Source of the DNA: Sinomonas notoginsengisoli
GTDB taxonomy: Bacteria > Actinomycetota > Actinomycetes > Actinomycetales > Micrococcaceae
Assembly: GCF_021554725.1 (NCBI RefSeq)
Contig: NZ_JAIZDP010000001.1
Span: 124,001 to 188,000 of the forward strand
Reading direction: 5' to 3'
Length of the DNA: 64,000 nucleotides
Positions 50,310 to 58,728 of this stretch are shown here, in pieces; the stretch's first letter is position 1; each line of letters begins with the position of its first letter. The notes beneath the pieces are model-generated. The model ran no database searches, was not told where the DNA came from, and saw only the letters and a program-made list of their open reading frames with translations. Position numbers and translations under genes: made by a program.

Positions 50310-51215
50310 TTGCCCACGCGCCGCACTGTCCTCACAGCACTGTCGCTCCTCGCGGTGACCGCATGTGCAGATTCGCGACAGGACACCCCGCCGGCAGAAC
50401 AAGCGGCCGGTACTGCTGGGGCGGACCTCGCGGTGGCGGCCCCGCCCGCCCCGATGCCAGCCTCGCCGCAGCCGGTGCCTCCGGCCCCCGAGCCCCGGCT
50501 GCCCCGCCCCCCGCTGGAGACGATCCAGGCGCGGTTCGGCGGGAGGGCCCCGCACCAGTGGGGGCTCGAGGTGCCGGGCGTCGTGACCCGTTCAAGCTCG
50601 GACGCCGTCGCCCTGACGTTCGACGCGTGCGGTGGCCCCGGAGGGAGCGGCGTGGACGCGCGGCTTCTGGCCACCCTGCGCAAGCACGGCGTCCCGGCGA
50701 CCCTGTTCCTCAATGCCCGGTGGATCGCGGCCAACCCCGGAACGAGCGCCGAACTCGCCGCGGATCCGCTGTTCGAGCTTGCCGACCACGGGACGGCTCA
50801 CCGTCCCCTCTCGGTCTCCGGCCGCAGTGCGTACGGAATCCCCGGCACGGCCTCGCTCGCGGCGGTCTACGACGAACTGGTGTCCAATCGAGCCCATCTC
50901 GAGAATCTCGTGCGCGAGCCTGCCCCGTGGTACCGACCCGGAACCGCATACTTTGACGAGGTCGCCGCGGAGGTGACCCGCGCCGTCGGACTCGTTCCCG
51001 TCAACTTCTCTGTCAACGGCGACGGCGGTGCCACGTTCTCTGCCGCCCAGGTCGCCACCGCCCTGGCGGCCGCGGGTCCCGGCGACATCGTGATCAGCCA
51101 CATGAACCGGCCCGGCTCAGGAACGGCCCTCGGCTACGAAGGCGTCCTGCCCCGCATGCTTGCCCACGGAGTGAAGTTCACCACGCTCTCCAAGGCAGGT
51201 CTCTCGGCTGCCTGA
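50310..51215 (+). CDS. Secreted Tat-type lipoprotein, polysaccharide deacetylase (NodB) family
   Basis: About 301 residues. The N-terminus PTRRTVLTALSLLAVTAC has a twin-arginine motif and a lipobox (VTAC), so the protein is probably exported by Tat, lipid-modified by Lgt and held on the membrane's outer face. A Pro/Ala-rich linker follows. The NodB domain has ALTFDACGGPGG (a TFDACG variant of TFDDG), ELADHGTAHRPLS (H-x3-H metal ligands), YRPGTAYFDEV and DIVISHMNRPG. It probably trims acetyl groups from cell-wall sugars. The start is uncertain: TTG 50310 has GGAG; GTG 50196 follows a TAGGCT -10 by 6 bases and adds 38 residues; ATG 50235 is also in frame. Confidence 0.85.
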   Translation: MPTRRTVLTALSLLAVTACADSRQDTPPAEQAAGTAGADLAVAAPPAPMPASPQPVPPAPEPRLPRPPLETIQARFGGRAPHQWGLEVPGVVTRSSSDAVALTFDACGGPGGSGVDARLLATLRKHGVPATLFLNARWIAANPGTSAELAADPLFELADHGTAHRPLSVSGRSAYGIPGTASLAAVYDELVSNRAHLENLVREPAPWYRPGTAYFDEVAAEVTRAVGLVPVNFSVNGDGGATFSAAQVATALAAAGPGDIVISHMNRPGSGTALGYEGVLPRMLAHGVKFTTLSKAGLSAA

Positions 51216-51242
51216 GCGCTCGAGGCTCGTGAGCGCGCTTTT
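51216..51242 (+). terminator. Terminator of the deacetylase gene, running into the rpsA -35
   Basis: GCGCTC (51216-51221) and GAGCGC (51231-51236) form a 6-bp stem right after the stop, followed by GCTTTT. The last two T bases are also the first two of the -35 TTGACC of rpsA. Confidence 0.65.
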
Positions 51243-51270
51243 GACCGGCGTTAGGCCCGCCAACTAGACT
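51241..51270 (+). promoter_or_regulatory. rpsA promoter
   Basis: TTGACC (51241-51246), an 18-base spacer and TAGACT (51265-51270) make a very good sigma-70-type promoter. Transcription from about 51277 would give a ~155-base leader. Confidence 0.8.
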
Positions 51271-51354
51271 GGACGGGCGCGTACCGCGCGCGTGCGGCGG
51301 GTGCCGTGCCGGAGGATTCCGGCCGGGCGCGGCGCAGCAAGAACTGTCAACACT

Positions 51355-51399
51355 TCAGTCAGACTACCTCTCCGGCTCATGCCGTGCAGGTCTGACTGA
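51355..51399 (+). promoter_or_regulatory. Stacked hairpin in the rpsA leader
   Basis: TCAGTCAGAC (51355-51364) and GTCTGACTGA (51390-51399) form a perfect 10-bp stem enclosing a smaller CGGC/GCCG hairpin. It ends 33 bases before the rpsA ATG. No canonical ribosome-binding site is evident next to the ATG, which makes a regulatory or translation-enhancing structure plausible. Confidence 0.6.
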
Positions 51400-51432
51400 C
51401 CGACCAACTATCCACATCGGAGCCCCTACTAC

Positions 51433-52899
51433 ATGACCATCACCTCCACGACGTCCTCTACGCCGCAGGTCGCCATCAACGACATCGGCACGCCCGAGGA
51501 ATTCCTCGCCGCCGTCGACGCCACCATCAAGTACTTCAACGACGGCGATCTCGTTGAGGGCACCGTTGTCAAGGTTGACCGCGACGAGGTCCTGCTCGAC
51601 ATCGGCTACAAGACGGAGGGTGTCATTCCCTCCCGCGAGCTCTCCATCAAGCACGACGTCGATCCGAGCGACGTCGTCGCCGTCGGCGACCAGGTCGAGG
51701 CACTCGTTCTCACCAAGGAGGACAAGGAAGGCCGCCTGATCCTCTCCAAGAAGCGTGCGCAGTACGAGCGCGCCTGGGGCGACATCGAGAAGATCAAGGA
51801 GGAGGACGGCGTCGTCACGGGAACCGTCATCGAGGTGGTCAAGGGTGGCCTCATCCTCGACATCGGCCTCCGCGGCTTCCTCCCGGCGTCGCTCGTCGAG
51901 ATGCGCCGCGTCCGCGATCTCGCGCCGTACATCGGCCAGAAGATCGAGGCCAAGATCATCGAGCTCGACAAGAACCGCAACAACGTGGTCCTGTCCCGCC
52001 GCGCTTGGCTCGAGCAGACCCAGTCCGAGGTCCGCTCCTCCTTCCTCAACAAGCTCGAGAAGGGCCAGGTCCGGACCGGCGTCGTCTCCTCGATCGTCAA
52101 CTTCGGTGCGTTCGTGGACCTCGGCGGCGTCGACGGCCTCGTGCACGTCTCGGAGCTGTCCTGGAAGCACATCGACCACCCCTCCGAGGTTGTCGAGGTC
52201 GGCCAGGAGGTCACTGTCGAGGTCCTCGAGGTCGATCTCGACCGCGAGCGCGTCTCCCTCTCGCTCAAGGCGACGCAGGAGGATCCGTGGCAGACCTTCG
52301 CCCGCACGCATGCGCTGGGCCAGGTCGTTCCGGGCAAGGTCACCAAGCTCGTCCCGTTCGGTGCGTTCGTCCGCGTCGAGGACGGCATCGAGGGCCTCGT
52401 GCACATCTCCGAGCTGGCGGTCCGCCATGTGGACCTCGCCGAGCAGGTTGTGTCCGTGGGCGACGAGCTCTTCGTCAAGGTCATCGATATCGACCTTGAG
52501 CGTCGCCGTATCTCCCTGTCGCTCAAGCAGGCCAACGAGGGCGTGGACCCGGACTCGACCGAGTTCGACCCGGCGCTCTACGGCATGGCTGCCGAGTACG
52601 ACGAGGAGGGGAACTACAAGTATCCCGAGGGGTTCGATCCGGAGTCCAACGAGTGGCTCGAGGGCTACGAGACGCAGCGCGCCGCGTGGGAGCAGCAGTA
52701 CGCCGACGCCCAGACCCGCTGGGAGGCGCACAAGAAGCAGGTCGCGCAGCACCTCGCCGACGACGCCGCCGCGGTGTCCGGGCACGGCCACGAGTCGGCC
52801 CCGACCACCTACTCCTCCGAGGCGCCGGCGCCCGACCACGGCACGCTCGCCTCGGACGAGGCACTCGCCGCTCTGCGCGAGAAGCTGACCGGCAACTGA
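51433..52899 (+). CDS. rpsA: 30S ribosomal protein S1
   Basis: A 488-residue S1 with four S1/OB RNA-binding domains at about residues 37-108, 124-193, 210-281 and 296-366. This is fewer than the six of E. coli and normal for actinobacteria. Domains 3 and 4 carry the strong motifs FGAFVDLGGVDGLVHVSEL and FGAFVRVEDGIEGLVHISEL. A ~120-residue acidic, disordered-looking tail follows. It helps mRNA binding by the 30S subunit; high expression is supported by the strong promoter and terminator. Confidence 0.97.
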   Translation: MTITSTTSSTPQVAINDIGTPEEFLAAVDATIKYFNDGDLVEGTVVKVDRDEVLLDIGYKTEGVIPSRELSIKHDVDPSDVVAVGDQVEALVLTKEDKEGRLILSKKRAQYERAWGDIEKIKEEDGVVTGTVIEVVKGGLILDIGLRGFLPASLVEMRRVRDLAPYIGQKIEAKIIELDKNRNNVVLSRRAWLEQTQSEVRSSFLNKLEKGQVRTGVVSSIVNFGAFVDLGGVDGLVHVSELSWKHIDHPSEVVEVGQEVTVEVLEVDLDRERVSLSLKATQEDPWQTFARTHALGQVVPGKVTKLVPFGAFVRVEDGIEGLVHISELAVRHVDLAEQVVSVGDELFVKVIDIDLERRRISLSLKQANEGVDPDSTEFDPALYGMAAEYDEEGNYKYPEGFDPESNEWLEGYETQRAAWEQQYADAQTRWEAHKKQVAQHLADDAAAVSGHGHESAPTTYSSEAPAPDHGTLASDEALAALREKLTGN

Positions 52900-52945
52900 T
52901 CCACGCCACGGCCCGTCCGGGCCAACACTGATCTAGCACTGCCGC

Positions 52946-52980
52946 AAGGGGCGGGTCCTGCATCGCAGGACCCGCCCCTT
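52946..52980 (+). terminator. Strong terminator after rpsA
   Basis: AAGGGGCGGGTCCTG (52946-52960) and CAGGACCCGCCCCTT (52966-52980) form a perfect 15-bp stem with loop CATCG. Confidence 0.92.
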
Positions 52981-53102
52981 GCCTGTCCCCGCATGGTGTC
53001 TGAGTCCTTCGCCCCTCCACGCCGCAAGCGCGACCTCATAGGCTGGCCTGAGGGGGATCACAGCCACCTCGGCCCCTCTCACCGAGCCCTTGGAGGAAGG
53101 TC

Positions 53103-53537
53103 ATGGAAGCAGTTGTGGTCTACGCGTCGCAGTACGGCAACACTCGCCTCATCGCGGAGGCGATCGGGCGCGGCCTCGGACCTGAGGCCCGGGTTGTGGA
53201 GGCGGCCGGCTTCTCGCCGGCGCAGCTCGCCCCCGGATCCCTGCTCGTGGTGGGGAGCCCGATCGTGGGATGGAAGCCCCTTGAGGGGCTCGGCGTCTGG
53301 CTCGATGCGCTGGGCCCCGGGTCGCTCGCAGGAGTGCGGACGGCGGCGTTCGACACCCGGGTCAAGCTGTTCATCCACGGTGACGCGGCGAAGAAGATCG
53401 AGCGTGCACTGGAGACCGCTGGCGCCGAGCGGGCTGCCGAGCCCACGTGGTACTACGTCAAGGGCTCGGAAGGGCCTCTGCTGGACGGGGAAGTCGAGCG
53501 GGCAGAAGTCTGGGGCGCTGCGCTGGCTGCGGGCTGA
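53103..53537 (+). CDS. Flavodoxin-domain protein
   Basis: A 144-residue flavodoxin-like fold. The N-terminal YASQYGNTRLIAEAIGRGL is a typical FMN-phosphate loop (S/T-x-T/Y-GNT), and LLVVGSPIVGWKP is the second flavin loop. The family carries electrons or acts as a protoporphyrinogen-oxidase-like/menaquinone-dependent protein; partner unknown. The ATG has GGAGGAA upstream. A short GCCGCG/CGCGGC hairpin (53541-53563) separates it from convergent yigZ. Confidence 0.83.
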   Translation: MEAVVVYASQYGNTRLIAEAIGRGLGPEARVVEAAGFSPAQLAPGSLLVVGSPIVGWKPLEGLGVWLDALGPGSLAGVRTAAFDTRVKLFIHGDAAKKIERALETAGAERAAEPTWYYVKGSEGPLLDGEVERAEVWGAALAAG

Positions 53538-53607
53538 GGCGCCGCGTGATTGACCGTCGCGGCGAACTGCCCGGTGTGCCAATCCGCTCGCCCCGGGGCG
53601 CGGGCCG

Positions 53608-54282
53608 CTACCGGAGGTCGATCCACGAGGTCCCAAGAGGCAGGGCCACGCAGGTCCCGCCCGTGAGTCCGGCGAGCCGCCCAGCAAAGTCGGATGCCCG
53701 CGCCGCGGAGTCCTCGATGGCCACCCTGAGGGCTGCACAGCTCATGCCGTAATCCGCGCCGAGGACCACCACGCCGGCGCCGCGCAGGTCATTCTCGAGG
53801 CGCGGTGCGACAGCGTGGGGCACCTCGATCCCCAGGACGCGCAGGCGCTGGCGGCGCACCAGCGTCGCAGTGCCCAGGGCTGCCGCGACGGATTCTGAGT
53901 ATGCGCGGACGAGGCCCCCCGAGCCCAAGAGAATCCCGCCGAAGTACCTCACGACCACGGCGACGATGTCGCTCAGGTCCGCAGGGCCGTCGTGCGTTTC
54001 GCACTTGACGAGCGCCTCGAGCATCGGGAGGCCCGCGGTCCCCGAGGGCTCTCCGTCGTCGCTGCTGCGCTGGGTGGTGCGGTCGGGCCCGAGCACGAAG
54101 GCGCTGCAGTGGTGGCGCGCGTCGTGGAACTCCCGGCGGAGCGCCGCCACAAGGGCGCGGGCCTCGTCCTCACTGGCGGCCCTCCGCAGGACGGTGATGA
54201 ACCGGGACCGCTTGACCTCGAGCTCGTGGCGGTGCTCCCCGTCGATGGTCGTATAGGCCGTGGCGCGGCTGATCTCGCTCAC
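53608..54282 (-). CDS. YigZ/IMPACT family protein
   Basis: A 224-residue YigZ protein with the N-terminal UPF0029/IMPACT domain: KRSRFITVLRRA, ARHHCSAFVLGPDRTTQRSS, DDGEPSGTAGLPML and VVRYFGGILLGSGGLVRAYSE. A smaller C-terminal domain follows (from about 145). The family is linked to translation control in eukaryotes; its bacterial role is unclear. A TAGACT -10 ends 7 bases before the GTG at 54282, so the mRNA is likely leaderless. Its start is 39 bases from the divergent coaE. Confidence 0.88.
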   Translation of the reverse strand: MSEISRATAYTTIDGEHRHELEVKRSRFITVLRRAASEDEARALVAALRREFHDARHHCSAFVLGPDRTTQRSSDDGEPSGTAGLPMLEALVKCETHDGPADLSDIVAVVVRYFGGILLGSGGLVRAYSESVAAALGTATLVRRQRLRVLGIEVPHAVAPRLENDLRGAGVVVLGADYGMSCAALRVAIEDSAARASDFAGRLAGLTGGTCVALPLGTSWIDLR

Positions 54283-54321
54283 CGTCACCAGTCTAGGCGG
54301 CTGCTGGACTAGGCTGGGGCC

Positions 54322-54954
54322 GTGCTGAGAGTAGGGCTGACGGGCGGGATCGCCTCTGGCAAGTCGGCGGTGTCCCGACGTCTGGCTGAGCGCGGCGCGG
54401 TGATTGTTGACGCGGACCTGCTCGCCCGTGAGGCCGTCCAGCCCGGGTCCGATGGGCTCGCCGAGGTCGTCGAGGAATTCGGGCATGGCGTTTTGACGCC
54501 CGACGGCGCCCTCGACCGGGCGGCCCTCGGCGCCATCGTCTTCGCAGACCCGGCGCGACGCGGGGCGCTCAACAGCATCATCCATCCGCGGGTGCGGGCG
54601 CGCGCCGCCCAGATCGTCTCCGACGCCGTGGCCGCGGATCCGCACGCCGTGATCGTCCAGGACATCCCCTTGCTCGTGGAGACTGGGCAGGCGGGAAACT
54701 TCGACGTCGTCGTGGTGGTCGACGCCCCGGACGATGTCCGAGTGGCCCGGCTGCTCGCCCGCAACGGAATGGCCCCGGCAGAGGCGCGGTCCCGCATGGC
54801 GGCCCAGGCCACTCGCGAGCAGCGCCTTGCCGCAGCACACCACGTCATCGCGAATACCGGGACTCTGGACGACCTCCGGGAGGCTGTGGACAGGCTGTGG
54901 GAAGATGTCCTGGTCCCCGCTGCGGAGAACACCACCGCAGACCCCTCCGCTTAG
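54322..54954 (+). CDS. coaE: Dephospho-CoA kinase
   Basis: A 210-residue P-loop kinase that performs the last step of coenzyme A synthesis. GLTGGIASGKSAVSRRL (P-loop G8-S15), VDADLLAREAVQPG and VVVVDAPDDVRVARLLARNG are conserved. The GTG at 54322 follows a TAGGCT -10 by 6 bases, a leaderless arrangement. Confidence 0.95.
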   Translation: MLRVGLTGGIASGKSAVSRRLAERGAVIVDADLLAREAVQPGSDGLAEVVEEFGHGVLTPDGALDRAALGAIVFADPARRGALNSIIHPRVRARAAQIVSDAVAADPHAVIVQDIPLLVETGQAGNFDVVVVVDAPDDVRVARLLARNGMAPAEARSRMAAQATREQRLAAAHHVIANTGTLDDLREAVDRLWEDVLVPAAENTTADPSA

Positions 54955-54965
54955 CCCCCAGCGAA

Positions 54966-54986
54966 TGCGGACGTGCCCTGTCCGCA
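54966..54986. promoter_or_regulatory. Perfect 7-bp inverted repeat over the uvrB promoter
   Basis: TGCGGAC (54966-54972) and GTCCGCA (54980-54986) with a 7-base centre lie 8 bases before the uvrB -10 (TAGATT, 54995-55000), where a -35 would be. It is not a LexA box. Confidence 0.5.
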
Positions 54987-55006
54987 CCCCGGCGTAGATT
55001 TGGTCC

Positions 55007-57124
55007 ATGAGCCTTGCCCAGGAGATCAATCGCGTCGTCGCGCCGTTCGAGGTGGTCAGCGAGTACCAGCCGGCCGGGGACCAGCCGACCGCGATCGCCG
55101 AGATCGCGGAACGCATCCAGAACGGCGAGAAGGATGTCGTACTCCTCGGTGCGACCGGCACCGGCAAGAGCGCCACGACGGCCTGGGTCATCGAGAAGCT
55201 CCAGCGGCCCACGCTCGTCATGGTCCAGAACAAGACCCTCGCGGCCCAGCTCGCCAACGAATTCCGTGAGCTCCTGCCCAACAACGCGGTCGAGTACTTC
55301 GTCTCCTACTACGACTACTACCAGCCCGAGGCCTACGTTCCCCAGACGGATACCTTCATCGAGAAGGACTCCTCGATCAACGAAGAGGTCGAGCGGCTGC
55401 GGCACTCCGCGACCAACTCGCTCCTCACCCGGCGGGACGTCGTGGTGGTGGCGACGGTGTCCTGCATCTACGGCCTCGGCACTCCAGAGGAGTACGTGGC
55501 GGGCATGGTGACCCTGCGCCGCGGCATGGAGATGGACCGAGATGCCCTCCTGCGGAAGTTCGTGTCCATGCAGTACGTGCGCAACGACGTCGACTTCCAC
55601 CGCGGCACGTTCCGCGTCCGGGGCGACACGGTCGAGATCATCCCGATGTACGAGGAACAGGCCCTGAGGATCGAGTTCTTCGGGGACGAGGTCGAGTCGA
55701 TCCACACGCTCCACCCCCTGACCGGGGAGGTCATCCGGGAGGAGACCGAGATGTACGTCTTCCCCGCGAGCCACTACGTTGCAGGCCCTGAGCGGATGGC
55801 ACGCGCCATCAGAGGCATCGAGGATGAGCTCGCCGAGCGCCTCAAGCTCCTTGAATCGCAGAACAAGCTCGTCGAGGCGCAGCGGCTGCGCATGCGCACC
55901 ACCTACGATCTCGAGATGATGCAGCAGATGGGCTTCTGCAACGGGATCGAGAACTACTCCCGGCACATCGACGGCCGGGACGCAGGGACTGCGCCGCACT
56001 GCCTCCTCGACTACTTCCCCGAGGACTTCCTCCTCGTCATCGACGAGTCCCACGTGACCGTCCCGCAGATCGGGTCCATGTACGAGGGCGACATGTCCCG
56101 CAAGCGCACGCTCGTGGAGCACGGCTTCCGGCTGCCCTCGGCAACGGACAACCGGCCCCTCAAGTGGGACGAGTTCCTCGAGCGCATCGGCCAGACCATC
56201 TATCTCTCCGCAACGCCTGGCAAGTACGAGCTCGGAAAGTCCGACGGCGTGGTGCAGCAGATCATCCGGCCCACCGGACTCGTCGATCCCGAGGTGGTCG
56301 TCAAGCCGACGAAGGGCCAGATCGACGATCTTCTGGGCGAAATCCGGGACCGGGTCGAGCGGGACGAACGTGTGCTGGTCACGACACTCACCAAGCGCAT
56401 GGCGGAGGACCTCACGGAGTACCTCTTGGGGCATGGTGTCAAGGTGCAATACCTGCACTCCGACGTCGACACGCTCCGGAGGGTAGAGCTACTGAGGGAG
56501 CTGCGGCTGGGCACCTTCGACGTGCTTGTGGGCATCAACCTCCTGCGGGAAGGACTCGACCTACCCGAGGTCTCGCTCGTGAGCATCCTCGACGCGGACA
56601 AGGAAGGGTTCCTGCGCTCCGCGACCTCCCTGATCCAGACGATCGGCCGCGCTGCCCGCAACGTCTCAGGCCAAGTCCACATGTACGCGGACAGGATCAC
56701 CGACTCGATGGCGCAGGCCATCGACGAGACGAATCGGCGCCGAGAGATCCAGACGGCCTTCAACACGGAGCGGGGCATCGATCCCCAGCCCCTGCGCAAG
56801 CGCATCGCAGACATCACCGACCAGCTGGCACGTGAGGACCAGGACACCCGTGCGCTCATCGAGAGCAGCCGGGCAGGCAAAGGCGGCAAGCGCACCAAGG
56901 GCACCTCGGGCGCCGCGGCCCGTGAGCGTGCGGAGACAGAGCTCCGGCGTGACGGGGTGGCTGCCGCGCCGGCAGAGGACCTTCTGGGGCTCATCGAGCA
57001 GCTGACCGAGCAGATGCACGGGGCCGCCGCAGAGCTCCAGTTCGAGCTTGCCGCGCGCCTGAGGGATGAGGTCGCCGACCTCAAGAAGGAGCTGCGACAG
57101 ATGCAGGCCGCCGGACATGCCTGA
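55007..57124 (+). CDS. uvrB: Excinuclease ABC subunit B
   Basis: A 705-residue UvrB of nucleotide excision repair, loaded by UvrA and recruiting UvrC. Walker A is [13 protein letters not shown] (about 46-58), the damage-probing beta-hairpin is [19 protein letters not shown], and Walker B is [13 protein letters not shown]. Helicase motifs V/VI are [14 protein letters not shown] and [12 protein letters not shown]. The UVR motif at the C-terminus pairs with UvrC. A TAGATT -10 ends 6 bases before the ATG, suggesting a leaderless mRNA. Its stop overlaps the MFS start. Confidence 0.97.
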   Translation: MSLAQEINRVVAPFEVVSEYQPAGDQPTAIAEIAERIQNGEKDVVLLGATGTGKSATTAWVIEKLQRPTLVMVQNKTLAAQLANEFRELLPNNAVEYFVSYYDYYQPEAYVPQTDTFIEKDSSINEEVERLRHSATNSLLTRRDVVVVATVSCIYGLGTPEEYVAGMVTLRRGMEMDRDALLRKFVSMQYVRNDVDFHRGTFRVRGDTVEIIPMYEEQALRIEFFGDEVESIHTLHPLTGEVIREETEMYVFPASHYVAGPERMARAIRGIEDELAERLKLLESQNKLVEAQRLRMRTTYDLEMMQQMGFCNGIENYSRHIDGRDAGTAPHCLLDYFPEDFLLVIDESHVTVPQIGSMYEGDMSRKRTLVEHGFRLPSATDNRPLKWDEFLERIGQTIYLSATPGKYELGKSDGVVQQIIRPTGLVDPEVVVKPTKGQIDDLLGEIRDRVERDERVLVTTLTKRMAEDLTEYLLGHGVKVQYLHSDVDTLRRVELLRELRLGTFDVLVGINLLREGLDLPEVSLVSILDADKEGFLRSATSLIQTIGRAARNVSGQVHMYADRITDSMAQAIDETNRRREIQTAFNTERGIDPQPLRKRIADITDQLAREDQDTRALIESSRAGKGGKRTKGTSGAAARERAETELRRDGVAAAPAEDLLGLIEQLTEQMHGAAAELQFELAARLRDEVADLKKELRQMQAAGHA

Positions 57125-58589
57125 CCCGGACGACTCCGCCAGGTTTCCTGCTCCGGCCGTGGATGGTGCTGCCCCCGGGGACCCTGCAGGCCCGGCCGGC
57201 CTGCTGGCGTCATCCGCGCCCGCTGGGTCCGCCCTGAACGTGCCGAGGGCATTGGCTCACGACGACCCCACTCGCCGTGGGATTCAGAAGCGCACGGTGG
57301 GCGTCTTGGCCGGTGCGCAGCTCCTGAGCGGGCTCGGGAACGGCGCGACGCTTGCGATCGGCTCGCTCCTGGCCGTGCAGTACGGCGGGTCCGATGCTTG
57401 GGCTGGCTCCGTCACGACCATCCTGACGCTCACCGCGGCCGCGGCCGCGCTTCCCCTGAGCGGCCTGGCTGCCGCCAAGGGCAGACGGACCGCGCTCGTC
57501 ACGGGGCTCGGCATTGCGATGCTCGGGTCCGTGACCATCGTACTGTCCACCAGCGCCTCGTCGCTGGGGCTGCTGCTGCTGGGCGGGTCACTCCTCGGCG
57601 TCGGCACGGCGGTCAATCTGCAGTCTCGCTTCGCGGCTGTGGACCTTGCAGAAGCGGCGCACCGAGGCCGCGACCTCTCGCTCGTCGTCTGGTCCATCAC
57701 GGTGGGCGCCGTGGCTGGCCCCAATCTGATCAAGCCTGGTGCGGCCCTCGGGACGGCGCTGAACCTGCCCGAGACTGCCGGGCCGTTCGTCATCTCCGTG
57801 ACGGGGATGGCGCTCGGAGCCGCCATCCTGTGGTTCGGGCTCCGGCCCGACCCACTCCTCGAGGCGCGGAACCGGGCGCCCGGTGCGGAGGTATCGCCCG
57901 CGAGTCCGGCCTCGGGCAGATCTGGGCGGCAGCCTTGGAGTGCGGCGTTCAAGGGCGGATTCCACGCCATCTGGACATCTTCCGAAGCGGCCCTCGCCGT
58001 CGGCGGAGTCATCGCAGCGCACGCGGTCATGGTCTCGGTCATGGCGATGACCCCGCTGCACCTCCAGCAGGTGACAGTCGGCCCGATGGGCGGCATGGGC
58101 TCCGCGAACCACGTGAGCACTGACTCGTTCGCGCTCATCGGCTTCACGATCTCCCTGCACATCGCGGGAATGTATGCGCTCTCGCCCGTCCTGGGCTCAC
58201 TCGCAGACCGGTTTGGCCGGCGCCGCATGCTGGCTGCGGGGCACGGTGTGCTCATCCTCGCCGTTGCCCTCGCCGCGATCGGGGCGCCGAGTCCCGTGGC
58301 GGTCGCTGCAGCCCTTGTGCTGCTTGGACTCGGATGGTCCGCTGCGACGATCGCTGGCTCTGCTCTGCTGGCCGAGAGCATCGAGGAGGCGCGTCGGGTT
58401 CAGGCGCAGGGTGTGAGCGACACGGGCATGGGTTTGGCCGGGGCTGCGGGAGGGGCGCTCGCCGGCGTGGCGATGGCGCTCATTGGGTTTCAGGGCCTCG
58501 CGCTGACTGCCGGATTGCTCAGTGTCGTGGTGCTCATTGCCGCCGTGGCACCCGGCCTGGCGGGGCGCAGCACCGCGAATCGGGCGTGA
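57117..58589 (+). CDS. MFS transporter
   Basis: A 490-residue membrane protein with about twelve hydrophobic helices. The loop between helices 2 and 3 ([16 protein letters not shown]) and the mid-protein [16 protein letters not shown] match the MFS loop 2-3 and 8-9 motifs, showing two six-helix halves. The first ~60 residues are Pro/Ala-rich, polar and cytoplasmic. It overlaps uvrB by 8 bases, so it is co-translated with it; the reason is unknown. Substrate not predictable. Confidence 0.88.
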   Translation: MPDPDDSARFPAPAVDGAAPGDPAGPAGLLASSAPAGSALNVPRALAHDDPTRRGIQKRTVGVLAGAQLLSGLGNGATLAIGSLLAVQYGGSDAWAGSVTTILTLTAAAAALPLSGLAAAKGRRTALVTGLGIAMLGSVTIVLSTSASSLGLLLLGGSLLGVGTAVNLQSRFAAVDLAEAAHRGRDLSLVVWSITVGAVAGPNLIKPGAALGTALNLPETAGPFVISVTGMALGAAILWFGLRPDPLLEARNRAPGAEVSPASPASGRSGRQPWSAAFKGGFHAIWTSSEAALAVGGVIAAHAVMVSVMAMTPLHLQQVTVGPMGGMGSANHVSTDSFALIGFTISLHIAGMYALSPVLGSLADRFGRRRMLAAGHGVLILAVALAAIGAPSPVAVAAALVLLGLGWSAATIAGSALLAESIEEARRVQAQGVSDTGMGLAGAAGGALAGVAMALIGFQGLALTAGLLSVVVLIAAVAPGLAGRSTANRA

Positions 58590-58728
58590 GGGCCGCCGCC
58601 TCTGGGGTCCAATCGCGCCGCTGAACCGGGGCGCGGGTCCGGAACAGGGGTCTGAGGCCGGGTGGCTGCCAAGCGGTCAGCCAACGCCATGCCGTCGCGC
58701 CGAGGCCACCACTCGGCGTCGTGCGCAC

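Noticed and set aside
51364-52839. Minus-strand open frame of about 491 codons opposite rpsA
   Set aside because: The product is a low-complexity Leu/Asp/Val/Arg repeat that mirrors S1 codons. rpsA is unambiguous on the plus strand.
54955-55006. LexA (SOS) box upstream of uvrB
   Set aside because: No TCGAAC-n4-GTTCGA-like sequence is present. The palindrome there has a different sequence and spacing.
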